Shown in pieces: positions 18,588 through 26,936 of a stretch of 64,000 bases of DNA. Positions within the stretch are counted from its first letter, which is position 1. Every line of letters starts with the position of its first letter. Source of the DNA: DATIXJ01 sp963714795 (GTDB lineage Bacteria; Bacteroidota; Ignavibacteria; UBA10030; SZUA-254); assembly GCA_963714795.1 (NCBI GenBank), contig CAVQPS010000009.1, positions 186,001-250,000 on the forward strand. Direction: 5' to 3'. A program made the position numbers and the translations under genes. Below the pieces are notes generated by a model. That model searched no databases, had not been told where the DNA came from, and saw only the letters and a program-made list of their open reading frames with translations.

Positions 18588-19835
18588 TTAATTAATGATA
18601 CCGAGTTTTTTTGCCTCAACGGAAAAAATATCGAGTATGCTTTGCAAGTGGTGTTGTTCATGCGTTGCCATATAACTCGTGCGCATCATCTGCATTCCGG
18701 GCGGCACGCCGGGACTGATAAACGCGTTGACAAACACACCGGCATCGAACAGCGCACGCCAGAACCGGAAGGCAATCATATCATCGCCGACGATCACGGG
18801 AACAACCGCCGATTGTCCTTCAATCACTTTAAATCCTAATTTTTTAAATCCGGTACGCATCATATCCGCATTCTTCAACAATCGTTGAATGCGTTCCGGT
18901 TCCTTTTCAAGAATATCGAGCGCTGCCAGCGCCGCCGCAACCGATGCCGGTGTCGGGCTTGCGCTGAAAATCAATGCCGGAGATTGATGCTTGATAAAAT
19001 TAATGACCCGCTCTTCCCCGACAACAAAACCGCCGAGCGAAGCAAATGTTTTGCTGAACGTTCCCATCGTCATGTCGACGGCATGTTCCAGTTTGAAATG
19101 ACTTGCCGTTCCGCGCCCGCCTTTTCCGATCACACCGACGGCATGCGCATCATCGATCAGGATCCGTGCATTATATTTTTTCGCGATGGTCACAAGGTCG
19201 GGAAGATTGACGATTTCACCGCTCGTGCTGAACACACCGTCCGACACAATGAGTTTTCCGGCGTGCAGGGGAAGCCGCGAGATCACGCGTTCCAAATCGG
19301 ACATCTCATTATGTTTATACCGGACAATTTCGGCAAACATTCCTTTTGCCATCATATAGCCGGCAACGATGCAAGCATGATTGTCCTTATCGGTAACAAG
19401 ATATTCGCCGCGCTGTACCAGCGTCGGAATGATTCCCTGTGCAGTTTGATACCCGGTACTGAACAGCAAGCATGCTTCCGTGCCCATAAATTTTGCAAGA
19501 CGGGCTTCGAGTTCAATATGCAGGTCGAGTGTGCCGGTTAAATACCGCGAGCCGGAACAACCGGTACCGTATTTTTCTACAGCTTTTATTGCAGCTTCTT
19601 TCACATTGGGGTGGGCGGTCAATCCCAGGTAATTGTTCGATCCCGCCATGATAATTTTTCGGCCCTCGATCTGGACGACAGGTCCTTCATTTGCTTCGAT
19701 TGCCCGGAAATAGGGATAAAAGCCGGAGGCTTTGACTTCATCCGCACGTGTAAAATCATAACATTTTTGAAACAGGTCGGTATTCTGTTTGGTGTCGGAT
19801 GTTGCTGATTGTGGTTTTACGACCGATTGGCTCAT
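18588..19835 (-). CDS. Serine palmitoyltransferase-like alpha-oxoamine synthase
   Basis: A fold-I PLP enzyme that condenses an amino acid with an acyl-CoA. Features: AGSNNYLGLTAHPNVKEAAI, GTGCSGSRYLTGTLDLHIEL, DDAHAVGVIGKGGRG (cofactor Asp) and the lysine motif MGTFSKTFASLGGFV. Relatives are BioF, Kbl, ALAS and Spt. No biotin or threonine genes are near. The FYPYFRAIEANEGPVV start and the neighbours (GNAT and CerR-like genes) favour serine palmitoyltransferase, the first step of sphingolipid synthesis. I start at ATG 19835 (MSQSVVK), because the 21 upstream codons lack the look of coding sequence. Kbl cannot be excluded without a tree. Confidence 0.78.
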   Translation of the reverse strand: MSQSVVKPQSATSDTKQNTDLFQKCYDFTRADEVKASGFYPYFRAIEANEGPVVQIEGRKIIMAGSNNYLGLTAHPNVKEAAIKAVEKYGTGCSGSRYLTGTLDLHIELEARLAKFMGTEACLLFSTGYQTAQGIIPTLVQRGEYLVTDKDNHACIVAGYMMAKGMFAEIVRYKHNEMSDLERVISRLPLHAGKLIVSDGVFSTSGEIVNLPDLVTIAKKYNARILIDDAHAVGVIGKGGRGTASHFKLEHAVDMTMGTFSKTFASLGGFVVGEERVINFIKHQSPALIFSASPTPASVAAALAALDILEKEPERIQRLLKNADMMRTGFKKLGFKVIEGQSAVVPVIVGDDMIAFRFWRALFDAGVFVNAFISPGVPPGMQMMRTSYMATHEQHHLQSILDIFSVEAKKLGIIN

Positions 19836-19975
19836 AATTTTCAATAATTGTATTTGATAAAAGTTTCGGTCACGTGCGGTGATCTGTCGATTCCGCAAAC
19901 TGCACGACCAGAGAAATGCGGCAGCAACAAAAAAATCGACAAAAACGCCTGCAGTTGCTTGCCAAATATTTTTTT

Positions 19976-20005
19976 AATATACTTGATTGACGTTTAAAAG
20001 TCAAT
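19976..20005 (-). promoter_or_regulatory. spt promoter with overlapping inverted repeat
   Basis: On the minus strand, TTGACT (20004-19999) and TATATT (19981-19976) are 17 nt apart. ATTGAC (19986-19991) and GTCAAT (20000-20005) form an inverted repeat that overlaps the -35 box, so a dimeric regulator could control the spt-like and epimerase genes together. No clear plus-strand promoter is seen for the epimerase. Confidence 0.45.
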
Positions 20006-20048
20006 TGCTTGCTGTTTCTCCATTCGTCCTTCATCATAATGTAATTCC

Positions 20049-21032
20049 ATGAAAATTCTAATAACCGGTGCTTCCGGATTTATCGGCAGTCATCTCGCCG
20101 ATGCACTTCATAAAAAAGGACATCAGCTTCGGTGTTTGGTGCGCACGACATCCAGTCTTGAATGGATCAAACATCTTCCGGTAGAATATGCTTACGGAAC
20201 GTTGTTTGATACCGACGCGCTTGCCAAAGCAGTGAAAAATGTCGATTACATTTACCATGTTGCCGGGCTGACGAAAGCGAAATCGCGGGAAGAATATTTC
20301 CAGGGCAATCAAATTGCGACAAGAAATTTGCTGGATGCCGCTCTGGCTGCCAACCCGACGATCAAACGGTTCATTCATGTTAGCTCGCAGGCAGCAGTTG
20401 GACCGAGTGCAGGCGGAATTCCTGTCGATGAACAAACACCGTTTCATCCGATTACCGCATACGGCGAAAGCAAAATGGAAGCGGAAAAGGAATGTCTCCA
20501 ACGGATGGATAAAATTCCAATAACAATTACGCGTCCACCGGCAGTGTACGGACCGCGTGACAAAGATGTCTTTGCATTTTTCGAAACCATGAATAAAGGA
20601 CTCCAGCCGATGATCGGTTTCAACAATAAAGAAGTGAGTCTGATTCACGTAACCGATCTTGTGAACGGCATTGTGCTTGCCGGAGAGCATCCGAAAGGAA
20701 TCGGGCAAACGTATTTTATTTCGAGCGAACGGTTTTATAATTGGAAAGAAATCGGAGAGATCACCGCACGCGTTATGGGAAAAAAGGGATTCCGGCTTCG
20801 AGTGCCGGTTTCTCTTGTCTATACGATCGCCGGCATTTCCGAATTGTATTCTGCTATCACCCGCAAAGCTGTTTTACTGAATTATGAAAAAGCGAAAGAC
20901 ATCGTGCAGGACGCGTGGACATGCAGTATCGCGAAGGCAAAACAGGGGATCGGGTTTGCGGAACAGCGGACGCTCGAAGAAGGAATTCGCTCGACCGTCG
21001 CATGGTACCGCGAACGTGGCTGGTTGAAATAA
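20049..21032 (+). CDS. NAD(P)-dependent epimerase/dehydratase, candidate ceramide reductase (CerR-like)
   Basis: A 327-residue extended SDR protein: nucleotide-binding ITGASGFIGSHLADALHKKG at the N-terminus, catalytic YGESK (Y-x3-K) at about residues 137-141, and TRPPAVYGPRDKDVF. It could be a sugar-nucleotide epimerase or a 3-beta-HSD-type enzyme. In Caulobacter the third ceramide enzyme, CerR, is annotated exactly this way and reduces 3-ketoceramide. Divergence from the spt-like gene over a shared regulatory region supports that reading. The substrate is inferred, not seen. Confidence 0.7.
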   Translation: MKILITGASGFIGSHLADALHKKGHQLRCLVRTTSSLEWIKHLPVEYAYGTLFDTDALAKAVKNVDYIYHVAGLTKAKSREEYFQGNQIATRNLLDAALAANPTIKRFIHVSSQAAVGPSAGGIPVDEQTPFHPITAYGESKMEAEKECLQRMDKIPITITRPPAVYGPRDKDVFAFFETMNKGLQPMIGFNNKEVSLIHVTDLVNGIVLAGEHPKGIGQTYFISSERFYNWKEIGEITARVMGKKGFRLRVPVSLVYTIAGISELYSAITRKAVLLNYEKAKDIVQDAWTCSIAKAKQGIGFAEQRTLEEGIRSTVAWYRERGWLK

Positions 21033-21087
21033 AATTCTTCGAGATATCGGATCAATAAAAATTCAATACTATCCGGAATTTTCCTGT

Positions 21088-21116
21088 TTGCTTTGCCGAA
21101 GCTATTTTCGTATATT
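21088..21116 (+). promoter_or_regulatory. Promoter of the initiator tRNA gene
   Basis: TTGCTT (21088-21093) and TATATT (21111-21116) are separated by 17 nt, with the tRNA 5' end 12 nt downstream. Confidence 0.5.
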
Positions 21117-21128
21117 AAGATACTAGAT

Positions 21129-21201
21129 CGCGGGGTGGAGCAATTGGTAGCTCGTTGGGCTCATAACCCAAAGGCTGCAGGTTCAAGTCCTGCCCCCGCT
21201 A
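21129..21201 (+). tRNA. Initiator tRNA-Met (CAT)
   Basis: The 73-nt cloverleaf has acceptor arms CGCGGGG and CCCCGCT with position 1 (C) facing T at 72, an unpaired end typical of initiators. The anticodon arm TTGGG-CTCATAA-CCCAA has three consecutive G-C pairs next to the loop, the fMet hallmark. The T arm contains GGTTCAAGTCC. CCA is not encoded (ACA follows). Its 3' end, beginning at 21192, is part of a direct repeat found again at 25522. Confidence 0.95.
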
Positions 21202-21295
21202 CATGGACTACAGATAACCTCAATCAGTGATAAACTGTTTGAGGTTTTTTATTTAGTGTGGTTGCGCTGAAGGAAAAGATTATGGTGGTACCCCG
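21192..21295 (+). repeat. tRNA-end repeat, copy 1 (att-like)
   Basis: The unit starts inside the tRNA acceptor stem (GCCCCCGCT), includes the tRNA terminator, and ends near GTACCCCG. Its first 91 bp match copy 2 (25522-25612) with one mismatch, and weaker identity continues to 21295. The offset of 4,330 bp is constant over the whole unit. Confidence 0.9.
21216..21253 (+). terminator. tRNA-Met terminator
   Basis: AACCTCAA (21216-21223) pairs perfectly with TTGAGGTT (21239-21246), followed by TTTTATTTA. It is duplicated with the tRNA-end repeat at 25546-25583. Confidence 0.85.
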
Positions 21296-21393
21296 ATATC
21301 AGCGATAAGGTTCAGAGGAAGAATCTGATCGTCGTGGTAGGCTCAGAGTCGCTATATATTGATTGACAATCCCAACTCCTCACCCTCATAAAT

Positions 21394-21426
21394 ACATTGC
21401 TCAGAGTCGATCCGTTGGGAGAGCCG
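21394..21426. repeat. Dispersed short repeat, copy 1 (GTCGATCCGT core)
   Basis: ACATTGCTCAGAGTCGATCC and following TTGGGAGAGCCG recur in altered form at 26801, 34022 and 49467. It lies in the 335-bp gap 21202-21537, which holds no gene: only the tRNA-end repeat, this element and the terminator at 21481. Confidence 0.6.
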
Positions 21427-21480
21427 GGAAAAGGTTGGGTTAAAGGTTGAATTATGGTGAGTACTTGGGCTCAAAGAAAT

Positions 21481-21514
21481 GAAAAACCCCAACCATTTTT
21501 GGTCAGGGTCTTTT
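21481..21514 (-). terminator. Terminator of the propeller T9SS cargo gene
   Basis: On the minus strand, CCCTGACC pairs with GGTTGGGG (one G-T and one T-G wobble) and is followed by TTTTTC. A near-identical hairpin lies at 41895. Confidence 0.75.
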
Positions 21515-21537
21515 CTTGATCAATTACTGTATAGCTC

Positions 21538-24500
21538 TTACCTCATCAACACCATCTTCCTCACCTGCGTAAACATTTTGCTCGGATTGCTGATGCTCGT
21601 TGCTTCAATGCGATAGAAGTAAATACCCGATGCAACATTACTTGCGTTCCACTCGTGCAGACTGATAACCTGCGTTCACGACACCATTCACAAGTGTTGC
21701 AACGACTTGTCCGAGCACATTATAAATCTTCAAGAGTAACTCTACTATCTGTCGGCAATGCGTACCTTAATGTCGTCGTTGGGTTGAACGGATTCGGATA
21801 ATTCTGCTCCAGCGCAAATTCCTTTGGCAGATCAATCGGTGTTCCATCCTCCTTTGGAAATGATGGCGGCATCTCACTGGTCGGTATTATCCTGATTCGA
21901 CCGGTATTCGCGGTCTTTGCCAAAGATGAACTGCTTTCCAAGTCCAGGAAGAGTGTTCCTCCCTGGTTCACCTTAACCCAGTAACCTTTACCCGGCATAA
22001 TTGTGTCGGAGGTTTTGTAACTTCCGTTGTAATCGAAAAATTGACTGGTAACCATATTCGCGGGGTTGCTCGTGATGGATGAAGCTACAAAAGATGATCC
22101 AAGCGAACCGATAAGATTCCAACCAGCCAAAACTGCAACAGAATCTGCAATAAGTGGTGAGCCCCTCAATGTATCGCTTATTGCAGATGAGAACTTGAGC
22201 CAGTATCCGGTCCCAACGCTCAATTGATTTTTTATAATGTAGCCACCTCCGTTATATGCGAAGGCACTGCTCCTGCGAGTCGGAAAAAGAAAGCTAACGG
22301 TATCATTTTGGGCTACCACTGGGACTGAAACAAGGTTCCAGTTATTGCCTAGTGATAATGCTACGGTACCGGAAGTTTGTGGAATATCAACAAGAGTTAC
22401 AGAAATGGATTTCAAAGGTGTTAGCGGATCGTTGCTAGAAATCGGAAGCGTTTCATGGTACGCCCCTGGAGAAAGATGAGCAGAATAGAACTTCACCTGT
22501 ACATTCTCACTTCCACCCGGCGACACAGTTCCGCTATCCGGCATTGTGGAAAGACTGTCTGAGTTACCCGAGGTAAGATTCCAGTGTAACGGCGCTTGGC
22601 CCGTGTTTCCTATCATCATAATTTGGCTCGTACTATCTCCAGTCTCTAATGTAACTCGGAATGAATCCGGAGAAACGGTAATAGTAGGGGCTGGCGCCTG
22701 TACTGCCGTAGGAATTTCCAAAATACCTTTCCCATGCGTAGCAATACGGAGAATACGGTGGGGGTTCTGGATTGCCATATCGAAAACGGCAACACGGGGC
22801 AATCCGGTTCCGTACGGATTCCAGCTTGCTCCTCCATCGGAAGAATGATACACGCCGATGTCTGTTCCGCAATATAATTCGTTTGAGTTCATCGGGTCGA
22901 CGACGAAAGCATTGACGGGAACGTCGGGTATCCCATTTGAAACGGCTATCCATGTTCCGCTCGTAAGATTAGTCGTTTTCCAAATATGCTGAAGCGGAGT
23001 TGCAACCGTTCCATAACCGTCGAGCGTTACATAGGCAATATTGGAATTATTCGGATCTATAACAGTTCGTGCTACATAATATGGCGGCAATGAGCCGGTG
23101 ATACTCGATAGGGTGCTGGAACCGGTGGTTGTTGCAAAAACTTCACCGTCACTCAATCCCACAATGCGCACACTATCGTTCTGAGGAGAAATACCGATAG
23201 CGCTGATCGGGGTTCCCGATGAAAGGGGTCCTGGGCTTACAACCGGCATTGTCGCACCATTATTCGTTGATCGGTAAAGCCTGTCAGTTCCAAAATAAAC
23301 CGAATTAGGATTTCCAGGACCTAGTGCCATCGGTGCATAAAATAAAACATTGTCCGAACAGCTGATGCCATTGGAAGTTCCTCCACATCCATAAAAATTA
23401 GTCCAGTTATTTGTTGACAAGGCAACCGCGAATCCTATTACATTATTGGTTTCATTATAATAGGTATGATACATCGTCACGTTAGTCGTGTCAGTCGCAT
23501 TCTGATCGATTAATGAAAATCCACCATCTCCTCCATCAGACTGCATCCAGTTACTGCTTGGTGAAAGATAATTCGTGCCGTTATCTTGTGTTCCGCCAAT
23601 TGTGAAGTTGCGATCAGTGGGGTGAAGAGCAATGCTCTCGAACTGCGTTGAGCTGAAACCAGTTGCATTGACACTTGTCCAACTCGATCCCGAATTTGTC
23701 GAGCGGAAAACCCCACCGTCATTACCTGCATAAATAATGTTATTATTGGGAGATGAGGCAATAGCAATGGCGTGCATATCTGCGTGCAATCCGTTGTAAC
23801 TGTTTGAAAATGTTGCCCCACCATCGGTCGATATCTTGAATTCGCTTGCACCTCCTCCATAGCCCGATGCGGAACCGCCAATGTATACCAAATTTGCATT
23901 GACGGGATCAACAGCAATAGCAATATCATAGAAGCACTGTGGGTCACAAAATGCGTTTGCCGCAGTCAGTTGATCCGACCAAGATTGTCCCCCATCGGTG
24001 GATTGTCTCAACACTCCATTAGATTCTGCCGTTGCTGCATAAACCGTGACAACCGTATCAATTCTATTGATACCGAATTTTACGTTTAATCCGTCCGCCA
24101 AAGGCAACACCTCAAAAAAACTCGGGGTAGCAGCGAGTGCATTTGCCGTATAATAAATTCCTCCTATGCTTCCGAAGGATGATTGTCCATAAATTGCACA
24201 AACGAGATTGTTGGGGTTTCCCGGATCAAGAACAGCGTCGGTGATGATAGTATTTGACCCAGCACCCATGTCCAACCGTACAAATGTTGGACTTCCCGAC
24301 ATTGCATTTGTGGAACGGTAAAGTCCTCTCGGTGGTCGGTTGGGATAAGCATCGTAGCTCATGCCACTTACACCCGAACTCGTGGCAACAAACACAATAT
24401 TGTCGTTGGACGGATCGACAAGTACGTTTGTTATGGATCGATACGCGAGCACATTGTTTGAAGTTGCATTAAGGTTGTACGGCCCTAAAAGAGTCGGCGA

Positions 24501-25142
24501 AGTTTCTGCATTCTTAATGATATAGAGTCCGACGCCAAAGAAACTGTCACCAGAGAGATTACCTTCACCAGTCCCGACGAACACGGTTGTGTTGTCCATG
24601 GGGTCGATAGTAAGGGCGCCAATGGCAAGAGTTGCCGCATTATCAAAAATGGCAGTCCATGTTGCTCCGCCATCGAAAGTCCGGTAGATGCCGCCTTGTG
24701 CTGTTCCTACGTAGACGGTATCGGGATGGGTTGGATGAACTGCTATTGCCGTGACCCGGCCGCTGACAGCAAGTGAAGAGAATTCAGTTTGTCCGTGAGG
24801 AATGGGTGCAGGACCAAGCGAAGTCCAGGCAGGCGACATAACGCTCATCGTACTCTTAAGTTGTGATTTCAGTTGTAGGTCTAATTGTTGAAGGGCGCGG
24901 ATACGCGGATTATCCATTTCCGGATAGGGCAGACCGCGCAGACGGCCGATGTGTTCACTTCGCAAACGCAAATATTCCTGTTTATCGATATTCCCTTGTA
25001 GGAATGGTGGCATGTCCGGATCGGAATCAACGTTAGGAGATGGTTTCGGGAGAGAAGGTGCCGGGGTTACTGCCGTTTGTGCCATCGCACAGATTTGGAA
25101 GAGTAGGAAAGATGCCACAACAAAAAGAACAATACGTTTCAT
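21538..25142 (-). CDS. T9SS-secreted BNR/sortilin-type beta-propeller protein, sorting domain frameshifted
   Basis: A signal peptide (KRIVLFVVASFLLFQICAMA) is followed by repeated propeller blades such as VYVGTAQGGIYRTFDGGATW and IYAGNDGGVFRSTNSGSSW (Asp-box style). Next come a module with GWNLIGSLGS and KGYWVKVNQGG, and a T9SS sorting domain (FALEQNYPNPFNPTTTLRYA). The main frame ends early at 21720 after DSRVTLEDL. One extra base near 21731 hides KIYNVLGQVVATLVNG, and a second near 21650 hides WNASNVASGIYFYRIEA. With both corrected the protein ends at 21538 with VRKMVLMR. Start 25142 has AGGAA upstream. The gene is the only one between tRNA-end repeats 1 and 2. A surface role, binding or enzymatic, is unknown. 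Confidence 0.8.
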
Positions 25143-25249
25143 AATGGTATTCCTATGATGAAAGAACAAGTTTGCTGCTAATGATGGTACTAAGAAATAG
25201 GAAGAGTAGCTTGTGCATTATTCCGGATATTTCTAGACTAAAAACAAAA

Positions 25250-25295
25250 AACCCATAACTCAAGAAACTCCTACAAGTGTTCTGAATAATGGGTT
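25250..25295 (-). promoter_or_regulatory. Leader hairpin A, terminator-like
   Basis: AACCCAT (25250-25256) pairs with ATGGGTT (25289-25295); the inside forms a second stem (ACTT/GAGT) with a GTAG loop, and a T-rich run follows on the minus strand. It lies about 110 nt upstream of the propeller gene start. A 12-codon frame with GGAG upstream (ATG 25309, stop 25271) overlaps it, as expected for an attenuator. It shares the core GTAGGAGTTT..TTGAG with the leaders at 49115 and 63011. Confidence 0.5.
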
Positions 25296-25372
25296 CGTCT
25301 CCTGAACATACAACTCCCCGATCTGAGTCGTGACGAAAGATTTATCAAGAACGAGCAAATGTTTGATTGTAC

Positions 25373-25401
25373 AATATATCAAATACCCCCTTGATTGTCA
25401 A
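25373..25401 (-). promoter_or_regulatory. Promoter of the propeller T9SS cargo gene
   Basis: TTGACA (25401-25396) and TATATT (25378-25373) on the minus strand have a 17-nt spacer. The leader would be about 220 nt and contains hairpin A. The gap 25143-25658 holds this promoter, hairpin A and repeat copy 2, and no gene. Confidence 0.65.
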
Positions 25402-25521
25402 CGAGGTATTTGCTTTAGAATGTGATTTTTACTGCAGTCATAATTTGGTAAGTATGCTCACATTTCCCAGTTTCTGATTCAATTTACTCACTTTAAAATC
25501 TATGTGTAGTACACGTGTCGG

Positions 25522-25626
25522 GCCCCCGCTACATGGACTACAGATAACCTCAATCAGTGATAAACTGTTTGAGGTTTTTTATTTAGTGTGGTTGCGTTGA
25601 AGGAAAAGATTAAAGTCGTACCCCGC
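25522..25626 (+). repeat. tRNA-end repeat, copy 2 (att-like)
   Basis: Nearly identical to 21192-21295, including the nine last bases of the tRNA acceptor stem, the terminator and the GTTGCGTTGAAGGAAAAGAT block. The bases before GCCCCCGCT are not tRNA-like, so only the tRNA 3' end was duplicated. Just left of it, AAAATCTATG..GTACACGT resembles 55010-55040. Confidence 0.9.
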
Positions 25627-25658
25627 GACATAAGGAACGAGTACATATTAACGTCGCC

Positions 25659-26639
25659 TCAGCATCCGGGTTTCCCGGGCGGCAACGGTTTCCGTGTTAT
25701 ACCGCCTCCTCGGGAAGTAAATGAACGAACATCATATCCGTACCATGTTCCCGTTCCATAATCACCGTCGCGGGAGACGAACAACCGCCCGTTTACGAAG
25801 GAAAGAGACATACCATTATCACCGTCATGCAATCTAAAAGAGCGCACAGAAACACCTTTATGTGTATAGACAAAAACGGTCTTTGCAACTGCATCCCAAG
25901 TATATATGTAATCCTGATCCACTGCAACCGCTCCATCGCCCCCTAAATTTCCGTAACCGCAGTGAAGCCCTGTTAATGACTCAACAACACTTCCATCCGC
26001 GATTGAATACTTTTTGAGCTTCCCGGCATAAAATCCATAAACGTAATTCCCGTCCTCGCTCATTGCCGGACTTGCTTCGCTATAATCAAACAAATTGCTG
26101 TAAAGTAATTCAACGTCTCCGCCTCCATACGTCATCCGGTATAAATTCCCATTCCACCCTCCGACATATAAATATCCGTCCGCCTTGTTATACATGACGC
26201 TGCGTCCATCGATACCAACATTGACTGAATCGACGAACTTGCCAGTAAGCGTATAGCGTTTTATCCTGCCCCAGGCCGCATTTCCACCGTTGATTGTATA
26301 ATAATATTTACCATCGGAAGCGATGCTCATATTATGATTAAGAAGATATTCATCAAACTGTACGGCAGGGAGTGGATCGTGCAACGGACCGTACGTATCA
26401 CGATGTGCCGGCGTGGATTCTATCTCTGCCCGAATCACCTCCGTCGAATCGGGAATAGTAAGTTTCTTGAGTGACTCGTTAAATGTCTCCCCCGAATGGG
26501 AAACAAAGAAGCGCTGATCGGGATCGGTCGAGTCGAATACCTTTGGATGTCCCTGTTTCACTTGCGCTGGAACAGAGATGATAGAAGCACTAAAAAGCGT
26601 GAATACGGACAGGAGGAAGATTAACACATATTTCGTCAT
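25659..26639 (-). CDS. Secreted beta-propeller-like protein, unknown function
   Basis: The 326-residue protein has a signal peptide (YVLIFLLSVFTLFSASIISV) and short repeated segments such as GRIKRYTLTGKFVDSVNVG, DGYLYVGGWNGNLYRMTYG and DYIYTWDAVAKTVFVYTHKG, spaced like propeller blades. There is no sorting domain; it ends in GKPGC, with a terminal Cys that is unusual for a secreted protein. Aromatic and Gly/Asp-rich turns dominate, and no catalytic motif is visible. It lies directly right of tRNA-end repeat copy 2. The start has AAGG 8 nt upstream and a promoter at 26741-26769. Confidence 0.7.
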   Translation of the reverse strand: MTKYVLIFLLSVFTLFSASIISVPAQVKQGHPKVFDSTDPDQRFFVSHSGETFNESLKKLTIPDSTEVIRAEIESTPAHRDTYGPLHDPLPAVQFDEYLLNHNMSIASDGKYYYTINGGNAAWGRIKRYTLTGKFVDSVNVGIDGRSVMYNKADGYLYVGGWNGNLYRMTYGGGDVELLYSNLFDYSEASPAMSEDGNYVYGFYAGKLKKYSIADGSVVESLTGLHCGYGNLGGDGAVAVDQDYIYTWDAVAKTVFVYTHKGVSVRSFRLHDGDNGMSLSFVNGRLFVSRDGDYGTGTWYGYDVRSFTSRGGGITRKPLPPGKPGC

Positions 26640-26740
26640 GGTTCATACCTTACTTTGCAGTTATTGGGATTGTAGACAAGTGCCTTAAACTCTTAACAAT
26701 AACGAAATATCCGGAGAGAAGATTCCGATTTATATATCTT

Positions 26741-26769
26741 AGAATACGCTAATCTCGTGAGATTGTCAA
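26741..26769 (-). promoter_or_regulatory. Promoter of the secreted propeller-like gene
   Basis: TTGACA (26769-26764) and TATTCT (26746-26741) are 17 nt apart on the minus strand, about 100 nt upstream of the start codon. Confidence 0.5.
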
Positions 26770-26800
26770 TCCCCCTTCACATCCTCTCCCTCAGAAAGAC

Positions 26801-26830
26801 GTTGCTCTGTTTCGATCCGTTGGGAGAGCC
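26801..26830. repeat. Dispersed short repeat, copy 2
   Basis: GTTGCTCTGTTTCGATCCGT plus TGGGAGAGCC matches 21395-21425 closely; flanks (ATTGtCAATCCC and CCCTCA) also match, so the shared unit is about 75 bp. A GC hairpin CCCC-TGGCACGA-GGGG follows at about 26890. The gap 26640-26936 holds only these and the promoter. Confidence 0.6.
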
Positions 26831-26936
26831 AAAAAAGATTCAACACCGTTTCATGAGAAGTTGTAAAACCTCCAGCTCAACCATTTCTCCCCTGGCACGA
26901 GGGGAATCTCCTAAGAAAAATTTTACGCCTGTCTCT

